DNA from: Lindgomyces ingoldianus
Lineage: Eukaryota; Ascomycota; Dothideomycetes; Pleosporales; Lindgomycetaceae
Assembly (NCBI RefSeq): GCF_010093535.1
Contig: NW_022985203.1
Coordinates: 553,915-617,914 of the forward strand
Direction of reading: 5' to 3'
Length of the DNA stretch: 64,000 nucleotides
The position numbers and the translations under genes were made by a program. Shown piece by piece: positions 23,436 to 35,177 of the stretch; position 1 is the first letter of the stretch, and every line of letters starts with the position of its first letter. Below the pieces are notes generated by a model. That model saw only the letters and a program-made list of their open reading frames with translations. It did not search any database and was not told the origin of the DNA.

Positions 23436-26400
23436 TAGCAGCGTCCTTACTGCTCTGCTTACATAACTATATTAGTAAGAGTTTATTTATAAAGTAGGCG
23501 CCTACTTGCTAGAAGGCATTCTTAACATCTATTTTTTTTATACTAAATAGCTTATTAGTTTTGTTTATTCTACTATTTTTATGTTACCCTTTATTTTAAT
23601 TCTTTTTACTAAATAAAGATAAGGCCCTGCAGCACTTACTAATTATTAGGGTTATTATATGTGTTAACATTGTCTTTAGACAAGTGTGTTAAGTGTGTAA
23701 AGAAAAATAACAGGTGCAACACCTTTATGTCTAATGTTGCATAAAAATGCCTAAAAAGAGAGAGGGAGAAACTTTTTTATTCTACTAAGGCTTCTTAAGC
23801 TAGGGACTATGCGTTGCTAGATAAATAACTAGTTTAGGATTATAAGCAACTCTGCTTATAGAAAGAGATGCTATAACAGAGCTAAAAAACTTTAAAGGTA
23901 AGAGATAAAGAGTGTTCTAGGCAGAATTATATCTAGAAATTACTAGATTTGCTAGAGGCTTGTTATGCAAAGTACTTAGAAAGGGACCTTTCTTTCTTAA
24001 ACAAGATAAAAGCTTTTAAGGCTAAAGTAAAGGGCTATTCCTTTTCTTAGCTTTTATTAGCTAGGACTTATCTCTAAAGGCTGCTGCTATCTAGTAATAA
24101 CATAGCTGTTCCTTTTAATATAGGTGCTTTATTACCTAGCTAGTTTCTTTTAGATAAGCCTAAAGGTACTCTTATACTAACATCTGCGTGTTTTGCAAAT
24201 TCTTAGCTAGTTCTTATGTGTTTTTACTAGTAAGCTATTTTTTTATTCTACTAAAAACTCTTTTTAGTTTTTTTAGTTACTATTAATACACTTAACTTTA
24301 TATTCTATTTCCTTATCTTTTTATTCTTACATAGATAAGAGAATCTTTTTAAGTGCTTTTTCTAGTCTAGAGACATAAAACTATAGGTGTATCTTTATGT
24401 ATAGAGAGAGCTTAAGTTTATAGTTATCCTGTTAAGTTTATAGGACTTTATATAGTCTTATTCTCTTTTCTGCTAGCTTTTTTAATAGTTAGGATATCTT
24501 AAGGTTCTTTGTGTTAAGGTATACATAGTCTTTTAAGTAGATTTCTAGTCTTAGTTGTTGTAACTTATTTACATATTTCTCTATTATTTCTCTACTAGAT
24601 TTAGCTTCTATTACTAATTTTTTATATATATGTTATAAGTCTGTTAACTTATCTATTAATTCTTATAGGTCTGTAGGTTAATTTTCTTGTAGCGTAAAGT
24701 AAAGGTTGTATCTAAAATTAGCTTTATATAGTGTTTCTTTTATTGTAGCTAATTCTACACTATTAATAGCTAACTATGCTATTAAGAGCTATTCTGCCTA
24801 ATTATTCTAAGTATAAGAGATGTACTTTCTTAGAAATTTTTCTACTTCTGTGTTTATTCTTTTAGTCTAGCTATCTGTCTATAGGTAGTAGGCTGTTAAT
24901 AGTTTATGTGTTATGCTAAGGTGCCTTATTACTGCTTTTTAGAAATTACTAGTAAACAGCTTGTCTTAGTTAGAGATAATAACTTTAGAGCATTTATGTA
25001 CTAATACTATATTCTGTTTTAGTTTATAGATAAATTTTTTAGCTATTATTATCTTTTCTAAGGGCTAAGTGTGCAGGTATTTAGTAGTTTTGTTAATAGC
25101 TACTGTAATTATATTACACATTCTATCTGTCCTTAGTTCCTTAGATAGAGGTAATTTTGTAATAAAGTCTATTATAATTATTATCTATAGTAATTTTAGT
25201 GCTTTAATTAGTTAAAGATACCTATAAGCCTTATGCATCTATAAGTTGTTTTAGTTACAGGTATTACACTTTCTAAGCACCTCTATGCATAGTTGCTTTA
25301 TCTTTAGTATTTGCTGTAGTATAGCTGCTCTTAACTTTTTCTAAAGGGTGCCTATTCCTAGATGTCTAAACATTAGAGATTTATAATATTTTTAGATTAA
25401 ATTTTTCTATCTTTACTTACTAGCTGTAAGCATGTAAAGTTCTTTTATAAGTTAAGGCCTATTATAAATCTATCCTTTATTAGTTTTTTTAAAAAGTGTA
25501 AACTTTTTAGTTTTTTTTTCTTCTTTATTAAAATAATCTAGCCTTTAGCTAAGAGCGTTAGCCTGCTAATTTTGCGCTTCTAGGACATGCTTAATAACGT
25601 AGTTAAACTGCGTAAGCTCTATTACCTATCTTACATGCATTAGTAAGAGTTTCTTTACTGTTAAGAACATAACTAAATTTACATAGTTAGTTATAATGTT
25701 AAATAGTTTTGCTATTCTGTGCAGCTCTGTAGCCTATATTCTTACTGTGTTTAGTATAGCCTTAAGTTCTTTATTAAGTATGCTGTAGCCTGCTTTAAGT
25801 CCTAAGAACTTAGTAGAGTAATATGCTACTAGGTGCTATTTCTAGTCTTTCTATTTCTAGTAAAGGGTAGCTCTACTAGCCCCTAAAGATGTGTCTGTGT
25901 AGATCTTAGTTTCTAATTATAGGTTATACATCCTTAGTACTAGTTTAGCTATTATAGCTTGTTTTAGTGTTATAAATGCCTTATTTATTTATAAAGTCTA
26001 GACAAATTTTGCCATTACCCTCTCTTTAGTAGTAGTGTTTGTTAATAGTATAGTAATTTTTAAGTAGTTTTTAATTATTTGTCTAACATATTCTAACAGT
26101 CTTAGAAATCCTTTTACTTTTTTAACTATTATAGGTTTTAGCTATTTAAGTACTTTTTATATTTTAGCTAGATTAATTTTTATTTCTTTACTATTAATTA
26201 TAAATCCTAAGTATTTTGTTTTAGTAATGTAGAATTTGCATTTAGAGAGCTGCAGGTAGAGTCTGTACCTTCTAAGCTACTCTAAGACTTTTTATACCTT
26301 CTGTACATAGTCCTCTAAAGTATCCTTTAAGTAGATAAGGACATCATCTAGGTATACTAAGGTGAAGACATTAAGATATAGGTTAAGAGCTATGTTAATA

Positions 26401-29400
26401 ATTTATTAGAATGTTGCTAGGGCGTTTGTTAGGCTAAATAGCATTACTAGTAATTTATAAAGTTCTTATAAAGTTCTAAATGCTATAAGCTACTTATCTT
26501 CTTCTCTTATTCTTATCTTGTTAAATCTGTCTTATATGTTAAACTTTATAAAGTACTAGGTTTCTTTTAGTTAGTTTATAATGTCCTATATAATTAGTAG
26601 AGAAAACTAATCTTAGATTATGTTATTATTTAGTGTTCTATAGTCTTAATATAGATTTTTCCTTCTTTTTTTTTTACAAAGACTACTGCTAAAGCTATAG
26701 AGCTATAGCTTTCTTAGATATAGCCTTAAGCTAGCATTCTATTAATGTATTTTTATAAGGCTTTTTTTATATTCTTGTTAAGAGACAAAGTTTATAAGTT
26801 TTTAGGTTATAGTCTTTTATTAAGTTAATAGCATAGTCCTAGGGCTAATAAAGTAGTAGCTCTTCTAGATCTTCTAGTGTCTTAAACATATCTTTATAAT
26901 CTTTGTACTTAGCTAGGATGCTACCTTCTTTCTAGATTTAAAAGATGCTAATCTATTCTATATTTTTATTAGCTTTAATTTTTTTATAAGAGACTTTTTT
27001 AAGTTCTTCTTTTATTATTTTTACTACCTAGGCTTTTAGCTTTTAGTAGGGGAATCTTTAGGGCTTTCTTTTTTTAGGGTAGTAACTGCTACTCTGTTTT
27101 GCTTGTTTGTAGACTAGGCATTAGTTGTTGTGGCATGCTAACTAGGTTATGTGTGCATAGTTGTTAGGAGTTTCTATTGTTATAGTTCTCTAATTAATTG
27201 CAGAATTATGTGTTCTAAGCTAGTTATAGCCTAGGATTACATTATACTTGCCCCCTAGCTAAAGTATATTTATAGACCTTTAGTTTTTTATATTTAGGGT
27301 TTTAAAATCTTTTTTATATGTTTCTAGGTTAATCTATCTATTGCTATACTTAATTAATAATGCATTAGTAAGGGTTACTTTAAATAGGTTTTTTTTATGT
27401 AGAATAGTATGCCTTATTTATCTACTTAATTCTTATCTATAGCAGTAAAGGTGCATCTGCTGTCTATAAGGGCTAGTCTAGGCCACCCTTTATACATAAA
27501 GGTAGTTGTTAGGCTGTGTCCTGCCTCTTATCCTACTATAATTACTGCTAATATGTTGTGTTTAATCTCTTTATTAGGAAAAAAATAAGAGTTAATGTTT
27601 TATAAGTTATTATTAAACTTATCTTTTTTTTCTTATAAATCTAGTGTTCTTAGTTGCAGTAGTTAGCTGCTTTGCATTTATAATCTTTAACTAGGTAATG
27701 TAATGTTAGATAGTTTTCTTTTCTTACTACTTTTTACTAAAAATAGTAGAACTTATAGTTGTCTTATTTTTTACACGCTGCCTATTCTTCTTGCTTGTGT
27801 AGAGGGGCTGTTTAGCAGGTGTAACAGTTTATAGTTTTACAGGCTAAGGCTGTCCCTTACTATAGGCAACTGTTGTAGTTCTTTTCCTATGTAGGCTACT
27901 AGCCTGTTTAGTGCTTATTGTCCTAGTGCTTAATGCAGTATTGTTACGTGCACTAGTACTAGGGGTATAGACAATTGTTAGGTCTATGTAACATGTTAAA
28001 GAGGCTCTTCTAAGTCTACTATAGGTATTCCCTTATTTGTACTATCTAAACAGGGTGTCCTTTTTATTAGCAGTTATTAGTGCTATAGGTTTTATTTCTA
28101 TAGAGTGCACACTAGCTATAGCTCTGTTGCATTACTAAAGCCTTTCTGCTAATTACTAGGCTTAGAAGTAGCGTTTTAGGCTTTCTAGGTACTAGCTTTA
28201 GGACTTTAAACTAGGCAGGTCTGCCTAATCCTTCTAGTTTTGAATCTTAGATCTAGACAAAAAACTGCTATTATTTCTTGTTATCTATAATGTTGTATTT
28301 AACTTTAGCTATCTGCTATATAATGTTAAATATAAAGTAGTTATTGCTAATATTTATTTAGTAAAGCATAACTATGCAATAACTTAAGTAGTTATGTTAT
28401 AAACTGCACTTCTAGCATTTACATTTCTAAAACTGTTAGAAGAACTTTTTTACTAAAGTACTAAGAGTTTAGTCTTAGAGAGAGAACTGTTCTTCTCTTT
28501 TCAAAACATTTATAATGTATTCTTAAATCTAAGTCTCTTCTCTATATTCTTTAAAAATTATAAAGTCCTGCAACACTATATCTAGGCTACTAAAGTTTTA
28601 AATAACTACTTTCTAATACACTTTAAAGTAGTTGTTTAAAGAATAGTTTTTTTTATACTAGCTTTTTTATTATCTAATCTTTCTAATATTTTCTTATCTA
28701 TAAGGCTATATTTAGCAGTAATAGCTTTTATTATTATAGTAGTATTTTTATTCTCCTCCTTCTAGAAGTTTAGGTAGTTTTAGCAGAAATGTTTTACTTT
28801 TTTACAGTTTAGGCAGGCCTTGTCCTCTAGCCACTTTTGCTATTCCTTTGTTAAAGGTAGCCTATTACATCCTAGAACTTAGCTCTTTTTAAAAGGGGGG
28901 CTTTATATATGCTTTATATAACTAAGGTCTATTAGTTCTTTATTATATTATAAAAGCTTTTTCTTTTTAGAAATAAACTTTAGTTTTTATAAAGTTTCTT
29001 TTTATTTCTTTTCTTTTTTACACTCTTTATAACAGTTATTATAGGTTGTTGCTTATATAATAAAGTTTTTAAAAGTAGTTAGCTTGTTACTATACATAAA
29101 CTTATCTTTTACTAATTTGCTTAGTCTGTTATAGAACATGCAGCAGAGGGCTTTTAAGTCTGTCTATCCACAGATAGCTAGCTGCTCTCTAAAGCGTGCT
29201 GCATAGTTCTAGACTAAGCTACTGCCCTACTTTATAGTGTCTAATTTGTTAGCTGCAATTTTTTTTATCTAAAGTTTTATAGATAGCTGTTAGAGCTTTT
29301 TTAAAGTTTTTAACACTACTAAACACTTCTTCTGTTTTAGAGGTAAGTGTTATGCTATTTACTCTAAAGTCTATCTAGTTATCTGCGTAAGGCTAGAACT

Positions 29401-29935
29401 AAATTACAGAGGGGCCTTCTAGGTGTAGTCCTATCTAGGATATTATTTTTATGTTAGTCTAAAATGCTTCTTTATTATATTACATATAGAGGTAGCATTT
29501 TATAAAAAATAAGCAAAGGTTTTTTAGTAATTCTCTAAAAAGTTTTAAAAAGGCTAGCCTTAAAGCTTTCTTAGCTATAATGCTTACTTTTTTAGTAAAA
29601 ATGTTTTATACTTTTACTAACTCTACTTATAGTTTGTAAATTTAATAAGTGTAGTTAGTAAGTTCCTAGAAGCTTAAAAGTTTAAGGGGTGTTTAAAATT
29701 CTACTGCTTTCTAGTAAAAGTTAGTAATCTTTTACTTAAGTTTTAGTAATTTACTAACCTTATTACTAATCTACTAGAGTTTCTTAATGTTGTTCTAGAT
29801 TAAGTTAATTTAATTTACTAAAATAGCTTTACTTTAAAAAAAAACTTCTGTTAATCTTAATAAAGCTACATAGGCTATATTAGAATCTAAGTTGTGTTGT
29901 AAAGTAACTATACTTTTTAAAAAAGTAGTGTTTAA
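23436..29935 (-). pseudogene. D1 gag-pol polyprotein remnant
   Basis: Minus-strand domain order matches D2. A gag zinc knuckle at 28774-28815 reads CLNCKKVKHFC, stop, NY: CCHC with the last Cys changed to Tyr. Protease at about 27430-27483 reads LALIDSRCTFTAIDKN. Reverse transcriptase at about 26330-26460 includes LVMLFSLTNALATF and an intact VYLDDVLI catalytic box (about 26334-26357). Integrase at about 24800-25500 has the D-Q-like linker region near 24860-24950. A chromodomain is expected at about 24050-24400. Stops occur throughout, so no polyprotein is made. Gag would package, and Pol would copy and integrate, the element. Confidence 0.82.
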
Positions 29936-30550
29936 TGTTATAATCTTTACTTTAGAGAAGCACTTAGGTCTTATAATATTCCTAGAGAGAAGTAGGACAG
30001 GTGGTAGAGGCTAATCTAGTAGGGTGTACAGTCCTACGTACAGGCTAATAGGCTAGTAGAGAATAGTAGAGTAACTAGATTATAGTTTACCCTTTATGCA
30101 GCAGTAGAGAGGCTAGGTTAAACAGTCCTGTTAGACAAAGTTAGAGGTATATATAGTGTAAGATATATAAATAGTATTACAGCTCTTTAGAAAGCTAAAT
30201 GCTACTTAGTCTATATAAAAAATAAACTAAACATTAAACACACCTTTTAAAGGTTATTTAATGCAGGAACTATATACATGTACTAGGGGTGCTAAGACAA
30301 GCTTAAGTAAGTTCCCTAAGTTTAGCTATGCTAGCTGCACTGCTAACTTACTTAGACTTACTAAACTTGTTAAGGCTTTCTTAGGACTTGTGTCCCGCCT
30401 TCCTATTAGATAACGCACTCTTCCGCCACTGTGGGCAGCTGTGCTGTCCCCGTGTCCTCCAACTAGTCCGTAAGCGAGCCCTGTCCCAATCCAGCTAGAT
30501 TGTGGAGCACTGCTGGTGGAGTTACGCTGGTCCAACTGTAGACCGTAACA
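29936..30550 (-). repeat. D1 5' LTR (right copy)
   Basis: 615 bp. The inner left end is mutated (tgttataatctttacttta). The outer right about 200 bases are clean and keep many CpG and CpA sites (ccgtaagcgagccctgtccc). A 69-codon open stretch on the minus strand here is only an effect of this clean sequence. Confidence 0.93.
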
Positions 30551-30578
30551 GTGAGCAACTCGCCTGTAAAGTACGTTA

Positions 30579-32042
30579 TATCTTTAAAGTTTTTAATTAA
30601 CTAGTAAAATAAAAACTATACTATAAAGCATCTAAATATTTTTTTAAGATAAAGGCTGTTAAATTCTTAAGCTTTATAGTTACACTAAAAAGTATAGTAA
30701 TAAACTTATTATATGTCTAAATAATTAAAAAATAGTCTAAGCTAAAAAGCTTTAAAAACATCTAAGTATTTATAAGCTTTATAAACTTTTATTAAAGATT
30801 TATCTATAATTACTTAAAGATTATACGCTTACTAGTAAATTATATAATAGCTATGTAAGCTCTAAGTCTACTCTATAAAGGCTCTAACTTAAAAAAGAAA
30901 AAAAAGGTAAAGTAGAATTATAAAAGTCTTATAAAGTAGTACTAGAAATAGTTCTAGCCTAAAAAAGCTTATAACACTTTTTTAACTTTTTAGTTAAAAT
31001 TTATAAATGCTTTAGTCTTTTAGCACTTTAATTTATTAAAGCTAGTAATAATTATTATAAACATTTTAAGTTTACTATAGTAGTAATACTTCTTTAGCCT
31101 TAGTTTTTTAAGCTAGTAGTAAATTACTACTAAAAGCTTATAGCTTTCTAAAGCTGTAAGCTAAGCAGCTTATAACTCTGTTAGCATACACATAATAAAG
31201 AGTTATGCGTAATTATAAAGAGCTTTAAACATTAAAAGCACTACTTAAAGTACACTTTAAGCATAATTTAAGTACTTTCTAATTATAATAATCTATACTA
31301 TTTTATAATAATAAAGAAGCTTTTCTTTAAGTAAGCCTACTAAGTAAAAAAGCTAGTGCAGTTTAATTTTAAAATTAAAGATAAGCTAAGTCTAAAAAAC
31401 CTAGCTAATAGACTATTTAAAAGACCTAATTATATAAAAAAAGTTTTTTTTAAAAAAGTAAAATTACTATAAAATATAATACTTTTAACTTTATAGTAAA
31501 AGCTTTAAGTATAGACAATTTAAACATTTATAGCTTATTACACTAGTGAGGCAGCGTGTAGTATAACTTCTTCTAACAGCAACCTAGCAAGGTGCTGTAC
31601 TATACCTAGGGAACACCTAAATCTACCTAATATAACATTAACTATTAGAGGTACACTTTTATTAACCTAACCTATTATTCTTATAAACTATAGTAGTTAT
31701 AGGGTAGTTAATTCTAAAGCGCTATAGGTCTTTTATAAAGAACCTATAATATAATAATAAACTTAGAATGTTATAAAAAAGTTTTTTTATTACTTTTATA
31801 TTTATAAAATATTATTACTAAACTATTTTACTATTATAGCTATATAAAATAAAAATGCTTATACTTTAAAAGTCTTAAAACATCTCTCTAAGTATAATAA
31901 GTAAGTGTAAAAAAATAATATAGCCTATTAGTTAAATGCACTTTTAAAAAAAAAAAAAGTAAGTAAAGTAAAAAAAAGTACTCTTTTTTAAAAGCATAAC
32001 TCTATAGGTGTTCTGCGCAGAAATAGAAAAGTATAAATTCTA
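30579..32042 (+). pseudogene. Element L: end of reverse transcriptase and RNase H
   Basis: Resumes the L frame after A2: KYKLYYKASKYFF-like, VKFLSFIVTLKSIV-like (read through stops), then VFIGFINFY near 30760, the usual gypsy connection region. RNase H lies at about 31080-31450, ending in a FKYFLIIIIYT stretch. 31450-32040 should lead into the integrase zinc-binding region, but the motif is not readable. Foldback C3 then interrupts at TA 32041-32042. Confidence 0.75.
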
Positions 32043-33142
32043 ACGTACTTTACAGGCAAGTTGCTTACACACCTAAGTTGCTTACTTTTGCTAAGACCCT
32101 ACTAAACTACTCTTTTTACACTAATGCATTCCCCACAACACTACTTAGACGCGCTAAAAGAATGTTAGATACAGCTTACACTCTAAGCTTTTAAACAAAA
32201 CATAAAACTCTTAAAAAAATATGCTATAGCTATATGCAAAGTTTTATAAAAGATAATAAATAACTACAGCGCTAGACAACCTTTATAAGCTAATTCTACA
32301 GCTAAATTATAAAAGGTAGGTAATAAAAAGAAGCAGGTAATTATTAAGACTATACTTAAGCTATATACGTAAGGAATTTCCCCTTAGATAGCATTTATAG
32401 CTAATATAGCTAATTTTTTGCGCGCTAAGCATAATCTAGGCTATGTTTGCATAAACTAGCCTAGTATATTTATAAAGTGTTATTTAAAGCTTAAAGTAAA
32501 GTTTTAAGTATAAGTATAGTTAAAAAATATCTAGCTAATTATAAACTTTATTTTACTAAAGTTGTATGTATTATTATCTTAGATGCTATACTTAGCTTTA
32601 ATATTCTCTATAAGGCTAAACCTGCTCTAAATTACTCTAGAACTCTTATAGAGAGCTTTTTTATAGTTATACTTATGCTTAAATGTTACTTTAAGCTTTA
32701 AATAACACTTTATAAACATACTAGGCTAGTTTATGCAAACATAGCCTAGATTATGCTTAGCGCGTAAAGAATTAGCTATATTAGCTATAAATGCTATCTA
32801 AGAGGAAATTCCTTATGTATATAGCTTAAGTATAGTCTTAATAATTACCTGCTTTTTTTAATTACCTAGCCTTTATAATTTAGCTATAGAATTAGCTTAT
32901 AAAAGTTGTCTAGTGCTATAGTTATTTATTATCTTTTATAGAACTTTGCACATAGCTATAGCACATTTCTTTAAAAGTTTTATGTCTTGTTTAAAAGCTT
33001 AGAGTATAAGCTATATCTAACATTCTTTTAGCGCGTCTAAGTAGTGTTATAGGGAATGCATTAGTGTAAGAAGAGTAGTTTAGTAGGGTCTTAGCAAAAG
33101 TAAGCAACTTAGGTGTGTAAGCAACTTGCCTGTGAAGTACGT
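32043..33142. mobile_element. 1,100-bp foldback derivative of family A (C3)
   Basis: TA on both sides (32041-32042, 33143-33144), palindromic arms of about 485 bp, same length as C1 and C2. More strongly RIP-changed than C1. Inserted directly in L between the RNase H and integrase parts. Confidence 0.9.
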
Positions 33143-33144
33143 TA

Positions 33145-33833
33145 CTAGCTATACCTTTACTATAACATTTATAAGTATATTATAAGGTGTGCACTATGCT
33201 AGCTAAATAAAATTTAGTAGTATAAGCTTTAAAAGTTACTAAAACTTTTACTTTTACTTACTTTTTTATAATAGCACTACTTACTAGACTTTATTACTAA
33301 CTTACTAGAATTAAAAAACTTTATAAGTAGTACTTATAACTTAATTTTAGTACTTATTAACTACTTTTTAAAGTATGTCTAGTACTTTTCTATTACTAAG
33401 ACTATTATAGTAAGAGAACTAGCTACCCTTTTAAAAAAGTAATTCTTTATAAAGATAAAACTACTAAATACTTTTATTTTTAACTATAGTTTAATCTTCT
33501 TTACTAGTTAGTTTTAGTTAGATATTTACTTTTATTTAAAAATTAACTACTAGCTTAGTATAGCTTTTTATCTTTAAACTAATAAGTAAACTAAGTATTA
33601 AAATTAAAAATTAAAGTTATTTTTATAGTTATACTTACACTACTAGTAAAATAATTAGTGTAAGCTACTACTATACATAAAGTATACTTATAACTTTAAG
33701 AAACACTCCTTCTACAGTAAATGCTTAATACATGTAGCATATAAAGTTACTCTAAAGAGCTTTAATAAGGTTAAGGATAATTATTAGCTTAAGTGCTTAC
33801 TTTAAGTATAAAATACGTCTAAAAAGGCACTAG
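33145..33833 (+). pseudogene. Element L: integrase part
   Basis: A plus-strand frame at about 33575-33800 reads QTNK, stop, TKY with repeated stops at Gln sites. It then gives CKLLLYIKYTYNFKKHSFYS and HVAYKVTLKSFNKVKDNY, which match the integrase core end of gypsy elements. It is cut by H1 at 33834 after actag. The rest of L would lie beyond the right end of the window. Confidence 0.72.
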
Positions 33834-34113
33834 TGTTAAATAGGCTCTAACAGCTAGCTGCTTATAGTATAAGCACTTAAGTAGCAAGAGTAAGAGTAGT
33901 GTACAGTGTGCACAGCATATAAGGTAGGTAAGGTAAAAGTAACATGTTTCTAGTTTTATTACTCTTATTTTTTCTTTATATAAAAGAAAAGGGGGATATC
34001 TAAATGTTTACACATAGAGGTTTACACATAAGCATTATGTAACATAGATATGTAGTCCTGCTTATACACAATTGCTTGTATCTAGACTATAACACTACTA
34101 CTATGTACAGACA
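33834..34113 (-). repeat. H1 left LTR (3' LTR in element sense)
   Basis: 280 bp, equal in length to both H2 LTRs. The following purine tract on the minus strand (complement of 34114-34141) abuts it, as in G, where aaaagttgctag also precedes the LTR. Confidence 0.9.
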
Positions 34114-34547
34114 CTAGCAACTTTTCTTTTTGTCTAAAAAGTTACCTTCTATACATGTTACTTTCTTTTTATTTATGTAAGTCTATTTAATTATGTTCTA
34201 CCTTTACTCTACCTTATTTATTAAGACTTGCCTTAGTAATGCTATACATTAAGATAGGCTAGTTACACTATATAAATAGCTTTATAAATAGTGTAAAGTG
34301 TTTTAGGCTATTATTATTTAGCCTTTATACACTTACTTTATAAGTAATTTAGTAGTATATAAACTATTTTATGCAGAGTTTTATGCTAGAATTATGTAAG
34401 ATCTTTATGTAGGCAGGTGCGTAGAAAAGTGTATATAATAAGGTTTTTTTCTTCTTTACTTTCTCTTTTTTATCTTTTACTTTTTAAGCTTTACTATATA
34501 ATTCCTTAGCTTTTTTCTTTTTTTATATAGTGCTAACAGTAACAGAT

Positions 34548-34555
34548 ACTCCTGC

Positions 34556-34596
<41 letters not shown>

Positions 34597-35177
34597 CAGA
34601 AAGATGTCTCTCTAGCCTTCCTTCTTTACTACTAGCGCTGTTAGTGCGGGCGTTTTTAACGTCCTTATGCAGTCTAGTAGCCTAGAGTGCATCTATGTTA
34701 CTTTTTTAACTAGTTTTACTACTAATTAGTAGTTTATTTAGTGTCTTAGTATAAATATATAAATTTTTTAGCTTTTTTACTTCTTTTTTATATAAAATGC
34801 TAATTATAAATAGGCTAAAAAGCAGCATGTAGTAGCTTTACTATTTTATAATATTAATATTATCTTGCCTACTAGCACTAATCTGCAGCTATAGGCAGCA
34901 AAAGTTGTGTGTTATAAAAAGTACTTTTATGTAGTTCTAGTTTAGAGTTATAGTTAAGTTCTAGTAACTTTATATACTTATTATTATAGTAGCACTACTA
35001 GTGCCTTTTTTTATTAAGTATTATATGCTAGCTAACTTCTAGGCTAATGCCTACGCCTTATGCGTATAGTAGAGCTGTAGTCTGCATTATAACTATTATA
35101 TGTAAGAGGTAGTAGCTTTTTCTTTTTTTATATACTAAATAAATAAACTATCTTTTTTATATATCCTTCTCTTCTAA
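34548..35177. other. Extra segment in H1, absent from H2
   Basis: H1 and H2 agree up to aacagat, and again from cttataataa, but H2 has only two bases between. The extra about 630 bp begins near a (CA)16 run, has no clear frame, and has no terminal repeats or target duplication that I can find. It is more likely an H2 deletion than an insertion in H1. A second, about 160-bp difference lies at about 34284-34444. Confidence 0.6.
34559..34590 (+). repeat. (CA)16 microsatellite
   Basis: Sixteen uninterrupted CA units in DNA where CpA is otherwise almost absent. It lies in the H1-only segment. Confidence 0.97.

Larger units (their letters stand above)
22350..30550 (-). mobile_element. Ty3/gypsy chromovirus D1, minus strand, holding MITE E1
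   Basis: LTRs at 22350-23419 (615 bp once E1 and its duplication are removed) and 29936-30550 (615 bp); ends TGTTAC...GTAACA. Target duplication gtgag (22345-22349, 30551-30555) lies inside the A2 right terminal repeat. A minus-strand purine run (complement of 23420-23435) and minus-strand pol place the 5' LTR on the right. Net length is 7,746 bp. It is the opposite-oriented sister of D2. Confidence 0.93.
19402..30576 (+). mobile_element. Fot1/pogo-like DNA transposon A2, split by C2 and D1
   Basis: Left end acatactttacaggtaag, right end gcctgtaaagtacgt, TA on both sides (19400-19401, 30577-30578). Removing foldback C2 (with its TA) and D1 (with its gtgag) leaves 1,867 bp, matching A1. Rejoining the flanks restores the L reverse transcriptase frame, which confirms the borders. 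Confidence 0.9.

Noticed and set aside
30326..30535. Open stretch of 69 codons on the minus strand
   Set aside because: Lies in the clean outer end of the D1 LTR; the same sequence in other D LTRs has stops, and it lacks any known domain.
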